This document shows, piece after piece, positions 25,129 through 33,596 of a stretch of DNA of 64,000 bases. The position numbers and the translations under genes are program-made. The notes beneath the pieces were generated by a model. That model worked only from the letters and a program-made list of their open reading frames with translations, did not search any database and had not been told where the DNA came from. Each line of letters starts with the position of its first letter. Positions within the stretch are counted from its first letter, which is position 1. Source of the stretch: Moorella thermoacetica (GTDB taxonomy: Bacteria > Bacillota > DSM-521 > Neomoorellales > Neomoorellaceae); the NCBI RefSeq assembly GCF_001267405.1, contig NZ_CP012369.1, positions 1,328,001 through 1,392,000 of the forward strand. Direction: 5' to 3'.

Positions 25129-26406
25129 TTAGTTGGTTGACAGAAGATAATCGACCTTGCCCAAGTAGTAATCTATTTCGCCCAGCCCTCCCTGGTACAC
25201 CTTTCTAACCAGCTCCATGGTATCCTCCAACTTTTTGCCCACAATACCCGTACCGGCCTCCAGGTTTATCCCCTGACATGCCATGTAGCCTGCCCGGACT
25301 GCTTCAACGGCTGCAGTGCTTATTTTTAAAGCACAGCTTTCCTTGGCTCCGTCGCATATAACGCAGCAAAGATTACCCAATACGATTTGCATAGCGTTAA
25401 TGATTTGCTGGCAGCTACCTTCCAAAAGCCAGCAAATGGCTGCCGCCACACCGGCACCCCCGGTCACTGCCCCGCATAATGGTGATAGCTTCCCGGTATA
25501 GGCCTTCAGATACATGTTGGTAAAGTGAGCTATTGCCAGGGCCCGGGTCACACTCTCCGGACCGGCTCGCAATTCCTGGCCTGCTAATAGCAACGATACT
25601 GCTGCCAAGATACCCTGGTTCCCACTGCCGGCGCAGGTCAAGACGGGGTATGTAGCTCCCGCCATCCGCTCTGCCACCGCGATACCTGTGAGGTTACGGA
25701 TAAGTACTTCTAAACTTTCCCCTCCACTTTCTGTTCGCCTGAAAAACGAAGCCATGGCGGAAAGGGGATTCCTACCGCCTTGATGGATTTCCCGGGCAAA
25801 GGTTAGAATATCTTCAGCCCCTTGGTATAAAAAATATAGCTCCTCCGGTGATAGGGATAAAACTTGTTTTAGCAGGGACTGGTAGTCCTGCGCCAACAAC
25901 GCTTCCAGTTTTAAATTTAAATTCTCTCCTGCGCCTCCTGCCATCCTCCCATCCAACCATAAGGCCGAGAAGTTTTTATGGCTGCCGTTTAACTCGACTA
26001 TGGCCTCATGCTGGTTGGACCGGGCCACAGCCCGGGCATATAAACCCTCCTTGGCGGCAACAACCCCGACCTTGACAACTCCCTCCCGGACCAATATCTT
26101 TGCCTGTTCCACCTGCACGGGAGTTAAAGCGGCCAGCAGGCGCTGGCCTGCCTCTACCGGCGCCAGCAATCCCATGGCCGCCGCCATTGCCAGGCCCTTC
26201 TCTCCGGTTCCCGGCAAACCAACCCGGCGAGCATTCTTCCAAACCGCCGAACTCACGGAAATGTCCACCAGCCGCGGTAAAGTACCCAGCATATCCCTGG
26301 TTTTAGCAGCGGCCAGGGCCACCATTACCGGTTCCGTACACCCGATTGCTACATCGGCTTCTTGATGTAATAAATTTATCAAAGTTTGCTGATCAAGCAA
26401 GTTCAT
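25129..26406 (-). CDS. L-cysteine desulfidase-like / UPF0597 serine-dehydratase-alpha family protein
   Basis: 425 residues. Family motifs are AIGCTEPVMVALAAA near residue 20, LTCAGSGNQGI near residue 255 and the cysteine set GNLCCVICDGAKESCALK near residue 345, expected to hold a 4Fe-4S cluster. Relatives (CyuA, archaeal cysteine desulfidase) convert cysteine to pyruvate, ammonia and sulfide. It is monocistronic with a roughly 190-nt leader containing a hairpin, and the shared promoter element. Its relatives' role and its Fe-S neighbours fit a sulfide-supplying enzyme. Confidence 0.85.
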   Translation of the reverse strand: MNLLDQQTLINLLHQEADVAIGCTEPVMVALAAAKTRDMLGTLPRLVDISVSSAVWKNARRVGLPGTGEKGLAMAAAMGLLAPVEAGQRLLAALTPVQVEQAKILVREGVVKVGVVAAKEGLYARAVARSNQHEAIVELNGSHKNFSALWLDGRMAGGAGENLNLKLEALLAQDYQSLLKQVLSLSPEELYFLYQGAEDILTFAREIHQGGRNPLSAMASFFRRTESGGESLEVLIRNLTGIAVAERMAGATYPVLTCAGSGNQGILAAVSLLLAGQELRAGPESVTRALAIAHFTNMYLKAYTGKLSPLCGAVTGGAGVAAAICWLLEGSCQQIINAMQIVLGNLCCVICDGAKESCALKISTAAVEAVRAGYMACQGINLEAGTGIVGKKLEDTMELVRKVYQGGLGEIDYYLGKVDYLLSTN

Positions 26407-26533
26407 TCACTCCCTGTAACGCGACCCGAACTCCCGCCTCTCCCGACTGCATTCCGAAAAACACCTCGCATCGTAGTTAAACTAATTTCCCTGCCGGGCC
26501 GCCAAAATTATGAGTATTAAAAAACTCGCATCA

Positions 26534-26563
26534 ATTTAGCAGGTCATTACACCTGTACTAAAT
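26534..26563 (-). promoter_or_regulatory. Inverted repeat in the leader of the cysteine-desulfidase-like gene
   Basis: ATTTAG-CAGGT...ACCTG-TA-CTAAAT forms a long stem with a 2-nt bulge, about 130 nt upstream of the start codon and 35 bp downstream of the promoter. There is no T-run, so it is more likely an operator or RNA structure than a terminator. Confidence 0.45.
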
Positions 26564-26596
26564 TTTCGGGGTTAATTATTCACCTCCACTAACTAT

Positions 26597-26625
26597 AGTA
26601 TAAAGCCATAAAGAGCATACGTCAA
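26597..26625 (-). promoter_or_regulatory. Promoter with shared TTGACGTATG element, cysteine-desulfidase-like gene
   Basis: Minus strand: -35 TTGACG, 17-bp spacer TATGCTCTTTATGGCTT, -10 TATACT. It is nearly identical to the promoter at 41764-41792. Confidence 0.8.
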
Positions 26626-26673
26626 TATTTTCGAAACCAAAAAACAGTGCTAATTTCGCGGTAATAAAAATAG

Positions 26674-26694
26674 CCCCGGAGAGTTTCTCCGGGG
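26674..26694 (-). terminator. Terminator of the nifU-fur operon
   Basis: The stem CCCCGGAG/CTCCGGGG is followed on the minus strand by CTATTTTTATT. It lies 63 bp after the Fur-family stop. Confidence 0.85.
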
Positions 26695-26757
26695 TCACGG
26701 GGGCTTTCTACCGCCAAAGAGGTATTTTAAAGGATTGAATCCAGGGAGGCGGCTAAT

Positions 26758-27180
26758 CTATTCACGACAGGCGGGACAATAGCCAAAGAAGATTATTGAA
26801 GCACTGATAACCTCAAAACCGGCCTTTTCTATCTCCCTTTCCGCCAGGGGTTCCTGTCTCCTGCGAAATTCGTAGGTACGACCGCACTTGAGACAGATAA
26901 AATGATTATGGGGGGTTTGGTTCATCTCATAACGGGCCGTCCCGTTCAGGGTCGGGGCCTTTACAATAATACCCATCTGGACAAAGAGATCGAGGGAGCG
27001 ATAGACAGTAGCCATCCCTACCGTCGGGCAATACCGCCGGGCTACATGATAAATAGATTCGGCCGTAGGGTGTTCCCGGGATAATTCCAGAAAGGCCTTA
27101 AGCACCGCCTGGCGCTGGGGGGTTAAACGCCGCTCGCTCTTTTTAAACTTTTCCGGATCCAGGGCTACCCCGGCGACCAT
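26758..27180 (-). CDS. Fur-family (Fur/PerR-like) metalloregulator
   Basis: 140 residues from ATG 27180, chosen for GGGAGGG 7 nt upstream; it overlaps the NifU-like gene by 38 nt. The winged helix (RLTPQRQAVLKAFLE, YCPTVGMATVYRSLDLFV) and the metal-binding hinge (ARYEMNQTPHNHFICLKCG) are intact. Two CxxC pairs (CLKCG and CPAC) indicate the structural zinc site. It could be Fur, PerR or Zur. Cotranscription with an Fe-S scaffold suggests iron or peroxide sensing. Confidence 0.88.
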   Translation of the reverse strand: MVAGVALDPEKFKKSERRLTPQRQAVLKAFLELSREHPTAESIYHVARRYCPTVGMATVYRSLDLFVQMGIIVKAPTLNGTARYEMNQTPHNHFICLKCGRTYEFRRRQEPLAEREIEKAGFEVISASIIFFGYCPACRE

Positions 27181-27562
27181 TTTGCTGCCCTCCCGCCTGC
27201 ATTTTTGCCTGGTAGTTACGGATTGCATCATGGAGGGCGCTGGCGCCCAGGTTGGAGCAGTGCAGTTTAACTTCCGGCAAACCGCCGATGGCTGCCGCTA
27301 CATCAGCGTCGGTAATGCGCAAGCCCTCCTCTAAAGTTTTTCCGCGGGCCATCTCCGTAAGGATGCTGCTGGTGGCTATGGCTGCCGGGCAACCATGCAC
27401 CTGAAACTTAACATCGACCAGGCGGTTATCCCGGACCTTGATATAGATGCACAGGTAATCGCCACACCCGGGATCGCCTATAGCACCTATGCCATCGGCA
27501 TCTTCTATACGCCCCACATTACGTGGATTAAGAAAATGATCTATAACGAGGTCGCCATACAT
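27143..27562 (-). CDS. NifU/IscU-like iron-sulfur scaffold protein
   Basis: 139 residues. MYGDLVIDHFLNPRNVG is the IscU/NifU N-terminal signature. The three ligand cysteines are in GDPGCGDYL near residue 33, VHGCPAAIA near residue 58 and KLHCSNLG near residue 101. IscU-type proteins assemble 2Fe-2S and 4Fe-4S clusters. There is no adjacent cysteine desulfurase; the enzyme at 17267-18421 or the desulfidase-like protein might supply sulfur. Its promoter carries the shared element. Confidence 0.9.
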   Translation of the reverse strand: MYGDLVIDHFLNPRNVGRIEDADGIGAIGDPGCGDYLCIYIKVRDNRLVDVKFQVHGCPAAIATSSILTEMARGKTLEEGLRITDADVAAAIGGLPEVKLHCSNLGASALHDAIRNYQAKMQAGGQQNGRRGSPGSGKV

Positions 27563-27610
27563 TGACTTTTACCCCCAGGAAGATGGTTTAGGATTACTAA
27601 ATCTATTGCC

Positions 27611-27639
27611 ATTATAGACCTGTTTTGGCCATACGTCAA
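27611..27639 (-). promoter_or_regulatory. Promoter with shared TTGACGTATG element, nifU-fur operon
   Basis: Minus strand: -35 TTGACG, 17-bp spacer beginning TATGGCC, -10 TATAAT. TATGGCC and GGTCTATA form an imperfect dyad like that at 25058-25076. Confidence 0.8.
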
Positions 27640-27712
27640 TAACAACATGGACTTAATTCTTCGCGTTGACTTGACCTATGGCAATAATGCCAGTCGACCC
27701 GCAGAAATCTAA

Positions 27713-27734
27713 AGGGGCGGGTAATCCCGCCCCT
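27713..27734 (-). terminator. Terminator of the activase gene
   Basis: The 9-bp stem AGGGGCGGG/CCCGCCCCT with loop TAAT is followed on the minus strand by TTAGATTT. It lies 24 bp after the activase stop. Confidence 0.75.
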
Positions 27735-27757
27735 TCCAATGGCCATTTCACTGACCC

Positions 27758-28540
27758 CTAATTATGCGCGACCGCTCCGCCGTTCCCTTCCCAGGCGATA
27801 ATGGCAGCTCCCAGGGCGCCGGTAATCTGGGGTTCTGCCGGCACCATCACCTCTACTCCCAGTTCGGCCGCCAGGGCGCGGCGCAGGCCCTCGTTCTTCG
27901 CCCCGCCGCCAGTAAAAACCACCGTAGCCGGAGCAGTGTTTTTCAGCATGCTTTTTACCCGGCGGGCCACGGCCCGGTGCAGGCCGGCGACAATCTCTTC
28001 CCTGGCCACCCCGCCGGCCAGAAGGCTAATGACCTCGGATTCGGCAAAGACGGTGCACATGCTGCTGATGTTGACCGGGTTAACATTCTCCGGCAAACTC
28101 CCCAGTTCGTCCACATCCATTCCCATGGCCGTGGCCATTACTTCCAGAAAGCGCCCGGTACCGGCGGCGCACTTGTCATTCATCACGAAATCAACTACTT
28201 TGCCTTGCTCATTGACCGTTATCACTTTGGTGTCCTGGCCGCCGATATCGATAATGGTCCCTGCCTTGCCGGTCAGGTAATTAATACCCCGCGCCTGGCA
28301 GGTAATCTCAGTTACAGCCTGGTCGATAAAGTTTAGGGCCACTCGCCCGTAGCCGGTGCCGACGATATTGGCCACCTCCCGGCGGCTTAAGCCCGCCTTA
28401 TCCAGGATCTCGGCCAGGACTTCTGCGCCGGCCTCCCTGGGGCTCCAGCCGGTGGGCTGGATGGCATACACCTTTATCCGTCCGTCGAAAAGAACCGCTT
28501 TCGCCGAAGTAGAACCGACATCAATGCCAACTACTAACAA
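27758..28540 (-). CDS. BadF/HgdC-type ATPase, activator of a 2-hydroxyacyl-CoA dehydratase-like reductase
   Basis: 260 residues of the ASKHA fold: GIDVGSTSAKAVLFDG near residue 5, DIGGQDTKVI near residue 97, GGGAKNEGLR near residue 212. The bridging-cluster cysteines are in MNDKCAAGTG near residue 125 and ISSMCTVFAESE near residue 160. The dimer holds one 4Fe-4S cluster and drives ATP-dependent electron transfer. The partner is the adjacent gene at 28637-29947; the second reductase homologue at 55 kb has no activator of its own in this window. Confidence 0.92.
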   Translation of the reverse strand: MLVVGIDVGSTSAKAVLFDGRIKVYAIQPTGWSPREAGAEVLAEILDKAGLSRREVANIVGTGYGRVALNFIDQAVTEITCQARGINYLTGKAGTIIDIGGQDTKVITVNEQGKVVDFVMNDKCAAGTGRFLEVMATAMGMDVDELGSLPENVNPVNISSMCTVFAESEVISLLAGGVAREEIVAGLHRAVARRVKSMLKNTAPATVVFTGGGAKNEGLRRALAAELGVEVMVPAEPQITGALGAAIIAWEGNGGAVAHN

Positions 28541-28636
28541 TACCCTGCACCCCGTTCAACCATCCTATACCTTTGTTCCCGGCGTTATCCTTCACGCCGG
28601 CGATAGCCCGGCAGCGCCGCCAGGGCGTTGTCGCGG

Positions 28637-29947
28637 CTAGGAAGCGATCATTTCCAGGAAGGCCTCGATCCGCGTCTTGAGCTGGGCTACGTCTTCCTCG
28701 CTGTAGTCACTTTCCAGGCGCAGCACCGGCACCCCTGCCTCCTGGAGGGCCCTTTCCACCAGCCTGCCCTCGACGCCAAAGGGCTGGCAGAACTGGAGGG
28801 AGAAATAGATCACCCCATCGGCTCTGGCATCCCTTACCAGGCGCAGGATATCCTCCACCCGTTCCTTGTTGGGTGTAAAGCAGGCGCAGTTAATGGCCGT
28901 CAGCCGCCGGGCCAAATCTTTCACCTGCTCCTCTACCGTCCGGCCGTCTTCCGCCACCCGGCCGGCAAAATACCTGGTGCCGGTGCAGGTCTCCTCGCCG
29001 ACGATTACCGCCCCGCTTGTCTCTACCAGGTGGTGTAATTTCCAGTAAGGCAGGGCCATGGGCGTCCCGGTAACCAGGATGCGCGGTGCCCCTTTCCTGG
29101 CGACGCCTTCGCCCCTGGCAATGCGATCCTCCAGCTCGTCGCAAAGGCTGTTTACCTGTGCCGTAAAGCGTTCCGGGTCATCAAAGAAAGCAAGCTGGGA
29201 GATGAGCAGGGCGTCCTTACCGCTGATGGGAACGGGGTCGGCCCAGCGGGCCCGGTAGAGGCGCGCCAGGGCGTCCCGGCGGGCGTTGGCCATTTTAATC
29301 CCCGATGCCAGCCGGTCCGCGGTGATTTCCCGGCCGGAGCGGTGCTCGATCTCTTCCTTGAGGCGGTGAATCTCCCCCTCCCAGAGGGTCAGATCGGCCG
29401 TTCCTTTTTTCTGGGGCAGCTCCATAACGTAAGTCGGCACGTATTCGTTGAGGATTTCCCAGGTCTTCTTCTTGCCGTCGCAAGTAGTCTCGCCGATGAG
29501 AAAGTCGACGGCCTGGAAATAGGGGCAGATGCGATCCAGTTTAAAGCCCATAGCCGATTTAATCAGCGGGCACAGGTTGCGGGGCAGTACCTGCTCGCCG
29601 GTGGGAACGGTAAACTGGGCCCCGCCGCATAGGCCGATGCTGATGCCGTCCACGGCGAAAATAAGTTCTTCCGGGGCAAAGACGCAGAAGGTGCCGGCAA
29701 CCATCCTTCCGGCCTTTTTCCCCGCCAAGATTTCCTGGATCCGGCCGCCGTGGGCCTCGGCCAGGGCATTGTCGAAATAAGCCATCCCAGCCGGCCGGTT
29801 TTCCTGCCGCAAGAAAACTTCACCAAAGGCCACCGGCAGGGTCCCCAGAAAAACGTCGTGTTTCTCCAGGTCCATATTAAGCTCGCGCCACATTTCCCGG
29901 TAAGTGTCGCTCAAGGGGATCAACTCCTTTAAATGTTTTTGATGCAC
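28637..29947 (-). CDS. Double-cubane-cluster reductase, 2-hydroxyacyl-CoA dehydratase family
   Basis: 436 residues of the HgdB/D-like single-subunit type. Cluster-ligand candidates: AGTFCVFAPEELI near residue 87, LPRNLCPLIKSAMGF near residue 123, ETTCDGKKKTWE near residue 155, INCACFTPNKERV near residue 345 and SLQFCQPFGVEG near residue 378. Stand-alone relatives with an ATPase activator carry an 8Fe-9S double-cubane cluster and reduce small molecules; the physiological substrate is unknown. The adjacent activase makes this a complete two-protein system. Confidence 0.88.
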   Translation of the reverse strand: MHQKHLKELIPLSDTYREMWRELNMDLEKHDVFLGTLPVAFGEVFLRQENRPAGMAYFDNALAEAHGGRIQEILAGKKAGRMVAGTFCVFAPEELIFAVDGISIGLCGGAQFTVPTGEQVLPRNLCPLIKSAMGFKLDRICPYFQAVDFLIGETTCDGKKKTWEILNEYVPTYVMELPQKKGTADLTLWEGEIHRLKEEIEHRSGREITADRLASGIKMANARRDALARLYRARWADPVPISGKDALLISQLAFFDDPERFTAQVNSLCDELEDRIARGEGVARKGAPRILVTGTPMALPYWKLHHLVETSGAVIVGEETCTGTRYFAGRVAEDGRTVEEQVKDLARRLTAINCACFTPNKERVEDILRLVRDARADGVIYFSLQFCQPFGVEGRLVERALQEAGVPVLRLESDYSEEDVAQLKTRIEAFLEMIAS

Positions 29948-30113
29948 TGCAGCTTATTTCCTCTCTAACTTCTCTAACTGAATAATAATTAACAGTCGTT
30001 AGGGTAACCCCCCACGTAAACCACACAAAAGCAATTCGCGACGCGCCAAAAATACCCTTTATTTTTTATATTCCTTTTTGTAATGTTATGCGGTTTGCGG
30101 TACCCAAAAAGTA

Positions 30114-30251
30114 GGTTTGCAAAAAAGAGCCAGAACGTTGCTTGGTGATGTCTACGAAATCCCGTTAAAAGATCAATCAGTGGATCTTGTAATAAGTAGA
30201 CCTCTAGTTATGCCCGTTTTTTGTTTTATTTGTTCCGCAATGACAGGATAA
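30114..30251 (+). pseudogene. Methyltransferase middle-region relic, plus strand
   Basis: The plus-strand frame reads GDVYEIPLKDQSVDLVISR, the characteristic post-motif I/II segment of class I methyltransferases, with a stop at 30249. No start, SAM-binding glycine motif or C-terminus is present. It lies opposite the N-terminal fragment encoded on the minus strand at 30173-30328, so the gene has apparently been broken by an inversion. Confidence 0.5.
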
Positions 30252-30328
30252 ACCGGAGCAAATACCTCCCGGGCGACCCTATCAAATTCTTCGACATTAA
30301 TTTCCACTTTAATGCCCTCGCTTTCCAT
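30173..30328 (-). pseudogene. Methyltransferase N-terminal relic, minus strand
   Basis: 51 codons reading EEFDRVAREVFAPVYPVIAEQ then KTGITRG, a pattern common at the start of anaerobe class I methyltransferases just before the SAM motif. It then runs into a stop. The missing continuation appears on the opposite strand in the overlapping fragment. Confidence 0.45.
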
Positions 30329-30357
30329 ATAGCAACGTCATGTTCCGGCCGGAAAAC

Positions 30358-30381
30358 TGCGGGACGGGTAAACCCGCTCCG
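30358..30381 (-). terminator. Probable terminator of the DUF364/ABC operon
   Basis: GCGG..CGGG-TAAA-CCCG..CCGC forms an imperfect stem followed on the minus strand by AGTTTTCC, immediately after the last gene of the operon. Confidence 0.55.
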
Positions 30382-30389
30382 CCCCTTCT

Positions 30390-31517
30390 CTATTTCCCCC
30401 TGGCCCCGGCCAGGAGGGTATCAGCTTCCTGATCGGATAAGTTATAGTGGTAGAACCTGGCATAAAAATCCTTGACCGTTGCCACCAGGTCATAATTAAA
30501 AACATCCGGGTAAAGGAGATTGGCCAGCCACTTCACCCCGATGATGCGGTTGACAGAGGGCGGCCGGTCGAACCAGTTGAAGGGCCCGTGGGGAACCTGG
30601 TAGACGCGGTGGCTTTTCACAGCTCTAAGGTTCTGCCATTTTGGGTCTTTAAGGATAGTTTCGTAGGCGCCTCCCTGGGCTACGTTCCAGAAGAGAATCA
30701 CATCGGGATCCCAGGATAGCACCTGTTCCAAAGAGACGGAGCTCATCCCCATGCCCCCTGGGCCGCGCTGGGGTGGAATGGCCGCCACGTTGATGCCGCC
30801 GATAAAATCCAGCACCTGGGTATGCTGGGAAGAAGCGGGATCCGTTTGCAGCCCGGTAGGACCTTCGGCGTAGTAAACTCGGACCTTCCTGTCCGCCGGC
30901 ATCGCCTTAACTTTAGCGGCAGCTTCATTGATAGTGTCCCGGCAATAAGCCGCCAGTTCCTTGGCTCTTTGCTTCTCTCCCAGCAGGTCGCCTAAAAACT
31001 CATAAGCCTGGTCCAGCTTTGTCAGTTCACCGTCAACCATCACCACCGGTATTTTAAGCTGCTCCTGGATCTGGTCAGCCTGGGAACGGGCCGTGTTATC
31101 CATGTAGCCCATAGAAAGGATAACCTCAGGATGAATTCTCAGGATCTCTTCGATGTTGGCCGTATTCTTGGCATACCAGCCGCCCAGATTGGGTAGCTTC
31201 TGGTACTCGGGCAGGATAAACTTCTTCTCTACCTCATTTAGCTCATAGTTCCATCCCGCCAGTTTCTCCGGCGCCAGGGTGTAAACCAGAATGGTTCCCA
31301 CCGGGCTGGTGGCAAATACCTTCTTGATCTCGACCGGGACGGTAATATGGCGACCGGCCATATCGACTATAGTCCTGTTAGCTGCTGCTTGACCGGCAGA
31401 AGCCTGGCCGGTTGCCTTCTGGCCACTCCCTTGCGAGCCGCAACCCACCAGGGCGGCAGTCAAGATCAAGATGGCCAGGAGCAGGCTGACCAATTTACAG
31501 GTAAAATGCTTAAACAT
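30390..31517 (-). CDS. ABC transporter substrate-binding lipoprotein (FepB/BtuF type), second of the operon
   Basis: 375 residues. A lipoprotein signal (ILTAALVGCGSQ) is followed by the class III binding-protein fold. VDMAGRHITVPVEIKKVFATSP near residue 50 is the usual start, and FNWFDRPPSVNRIIGVKWLANLLYPD lies near the C-terminus. This fold binds metal chelates, haem, cobalamin or, in MolA-like proteins, molybdate and tungstate. It is last in the seven-gene operon and has no permease of its own, so it probably shares the FecCD permease/ATPase. Ligand unknown. Confidence 0.9.
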   Translation of the reverse strand: MFKHFTCKLVSLLLAILILTAALVGCGSQGSGQKATGQASAGQAAANRTIVDMAGRHITVPVEIKKVFATSPVGTILVYTLAPEKLAGWNYELNEVEKKFILPEYQKLPNLGGWYAKNTANIEEILRIHPEVILSMGYMDNTARSQADQIQEQLKIPVVMVDGELTKLDQAYEFLGDLLGEKQRAKELAAYCRDTINEAAAKVKAMPADRKVRVYYAEGPTGLQTDPASSQHTQVLDFIGGINVAAIPPQRGPGGMGMSSVSLEQVLSWDPDVILFWNVAQGGAYETILKDPKWQNLRAVKSHRVYQVPHGPFNWFDRPPSVNRIIGVKWLANLLYPDVFNYDLVATVKDFYARFYHYNLSDQEADTLLAGARGK

Positions 31518-31543
31518 GATTTTCCCCTCCCGTGTTATGTTTA

Positions 31544-32413
31544 TTAAATTGTGCCGCCATGATCCGAAAGCCGTAAAACCATCATCTCAGCCGCGCGACC
31601 ATAGAAATGGTACCCGGAGCCGGCTTCCGCCAGAACATCCAGTAACTCGTCCGGTTTGGTAACCAGGGTGCCTCCCAAGAGGTTGACACCCCGGCGGAAG
31701 AAAGCATCGGGGAGCATGCTCGCCGTTGGTCCAACTACCACCACCTGTGCCCCGGGCTTAACAACGCTCAACAAACCTTCTAAGGTATCGTTGATCAGGG
31801 TAGTCCCGGTGATAATCAGGAGGTCGGCCCAAGGTATCACTTCCGGGGCATCCTCTGGCGGTCGATAAAACGGTAATTCATCCTTTTTAAGGGTGGCAGG
31901 ATCTAGTTCAAGAATAGTAAACCGGCAGTCCTGCCTTTTTAGGACCTTAAGGAAAGGAGCCAGAGCGCCAACAACCACTACCTGACCCTCACCTGGTATT
32001 ATTACCTGGTCCAGGGCATTGGCGCCTGTTTTAAGAGTATAGTTCATGGGCGGTCGCACCTGCCAACAGGTGGCCGACAGGGCATTGAGTACGGCTATCC
32101 CCAGGGCCCTCCGCAAAGCCTGATCGGCGAACATCCCTTCAAGGAACGCCGTCGCCTTCCGGCCCCTCAACTCTCCCGAGGCGGGCATAGCCCTGGCAGA
32201 ACTGGGGCAGCATACAGCCCCGGGAATTGCTTTTATAGGTGTAAAACACAAGCCGCCCTGGCCGTTACTCAGCTTTACACCCGTATAGAATACCCCGATA
32301 ACCACCCGCTCCACTGTTAAATCATCCAGGGAATCGCCAAGGATGTTGCGGATAGAATGTATGGTTTCCCGCAGGATCGTACCCGGTTGATAGCTAACTC
32401 CCGCCATTACCAT
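31544..32413 (-). CDS. DUF4213/DUF364 protein (putative heavy-metal chelation domain), operon copy 2
   Basis: About 289 residues from ATG 32413, preceded by GGAGGGG; the open frame extends to 32473. The N-terminal DUF4213 part (RVVIGVFYTGVKLSNGQGG) is followed by a Rossmann-like DUF364 part: VVVVGALAPFL near residue 150, LLIITGTTLINDTLE near residue 205, VVVGPTASMLPDAFF near residue 235, and the closing AAEMMVLRL. The fold has been proposed to bind metals or chelates; no enzymatic role is established. One of four paralogues here. Confidence 0.88.
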   Translation of the reverse strand: MVMAGVSYQPGTILRETIHSIRNILGDSLDDLTVERVVIGVFYTGVKLSNGQGGLCFTPIKAIPGAVCCPSSARAMPASGELRGRKATAFLEGMFADQALRRALGIAVLNALSATCWQVRPPMNYTLKTGANALDQVIIPGEGQVVVVGALAPFLKVLKRQDCRFTILELDPATLKKDELPFYRPPEDAPEVIPWADLLIITGTTLINDTLEGLLSVVKPGAQVVVVGPTASMLPDAFFRRGVNLLGGTLVTKPDELLDVLAEAGSGYHFYGRAAEMMVLRLSDHGGTI

Positions 32414-32494
32414 TTCTATTTCCCCTCCGGTTTTCAAAATACCATCCCTTTCAGCCAAAAACCCCAGGTGCAAATTTGCAAGGGCATTTTCATG

Positions 32495-33577
32495 TTAGCA
32501 GCAGGCGCTGCAACTCCCCGGCATCATAGCCTTTGTTGATGCCAATCCTTTTTTAACAGCAAGGTGCAATTTCGCCATACCATAGGCGCTGGGAACATCA
32601 AGTAACTGCCACAGGCTAAAGCCGGTAGTAGCCAACAGGTTATTGAATTCCTCCATATGGCACAGGGGATGGCCAAAGCTATGGATGGATCTATCGAGTT
32701 CCCGCAAACCATCTCCCTCTGATCCACAACCCGGGGCGCAGAACCAGTGATTGCACGCCAGCAGGCCGCCGGGCTTCAGGGCGGTAAAGGCTTTACCAAT
32801 AAATGCCGCTAATTCTTTGCGGTACTTGTAAAGCAAATGAGAAATAAGGACTATATCATAGCCTCCTCCCCATTCTTCCGAACACGCATCGCCCCCCTGG
32901 ACTATCACCCGGTCTTCCAGGCCGTACTGCCGGATAAATTCCCTGGTGCAGGCAATAATGTGGGGTTTATCGAAAACAACGGCTCTGAGGTTAGGATTGA
33001 CCTGGCACAGGGCTATGGCATAAAAACCGTGCCCGCCTCCCAGGTCAAGGAGCGTCCTGGCCCCTCTAAACCCTTCCCAGGCGACTATGCTGCGGGTGAC
33101 TGCCTGCAACTCTCCCCGGAGGGAACGCTGGGCCAGGGCTTTAATAAAATCGGGGGTTGGAACGGCATCAAAGTCCTGTTCCGGGGGTTTTATGACGGTA
33201 AGGGTGTCTTTAAAGTTATTCCACCAGGAATCAGGCCGGGCGGTGCTCAAGAATAGATCTCCCTGGTAGCAAGGGCTCCGCCGCACCAAGAAATCTCTCG
33301 CCAATTCGGTTAACCTGTATTTTTCGCCTTTGCAGGTTAAAAAGCCGAGGTCCACCAAGGCCTGGAGAAAACTACGGGTAAACATGCCGTTTAACTTGAG
33401 GGCAGTGGTGATCTCCTCCCGGCAGCCGGGACCATTTTCCGCCAACCAATCAAACAGCCCCAGTTCCAGGGCGGCCCTCAGTACCTGGTAAGCCTGATAA
33501 CCGGCTGTAATGCTGTCAATCCTTTCAACCCCCTGGGGGCAAGCCAGGTCCATTAAACTTTGCGGGTGATTGGACAT
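32495..33577 (-). CDS. SAM-dependent methyltransferase (O-methyltransferase-like) with Cys-rich C-terminus
   Basis: 360 residues. An N-terminal winged-helix dimerisation domain (residues 20-105) precedes a class I methyltransferase domain with motif I LLDLGGGHGFYAIAL near residue 177 and CNHWFCAPGCG near residue 278. This arrangement is typical of small-molecule O/N/C-methyltransferases. The last residues are GSCSACC, a possible metal-binding tail. It lies between the binding-protein and DUF364 genes of the metal-uptake-like operon, so modification of a chelator is an appealing inference. Confidence 0.88.
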   Translation of the reverse strand: MSNHPQSLMDLACPQGVERIDSITAGYQAYQVLRAALELGLFDWLAENGPGCREEITTALKLNGMFTRSFLQALVDLGFLTCKGEKYRLTELARDFLVRRSPCYQGDLFLSTARPDSWWNNFKDTLTVIKPPEQDFDAVPTPDFIKALAQRSLRGELQAVTRSIVAWEGFRGARTLLDLGGGHGFYAIALCQVNPNLRAVVFDKPHIIACTREFIRQYGLEDRVIVQGGDACSEEWGGGYDIVLISHLLYKYRKELAAFIGKAFTALKPGGLLACNHWFCAPGCGSEGDGLRELDRSIHSFGHPLCHMEEFNNLLATTGFSLWQLLDVPSAYGMAKLHLAVKKGLASTKAMMPGSCSACC

Positions 33578-33596
33578 GATAAACCCTCCATTTAAA

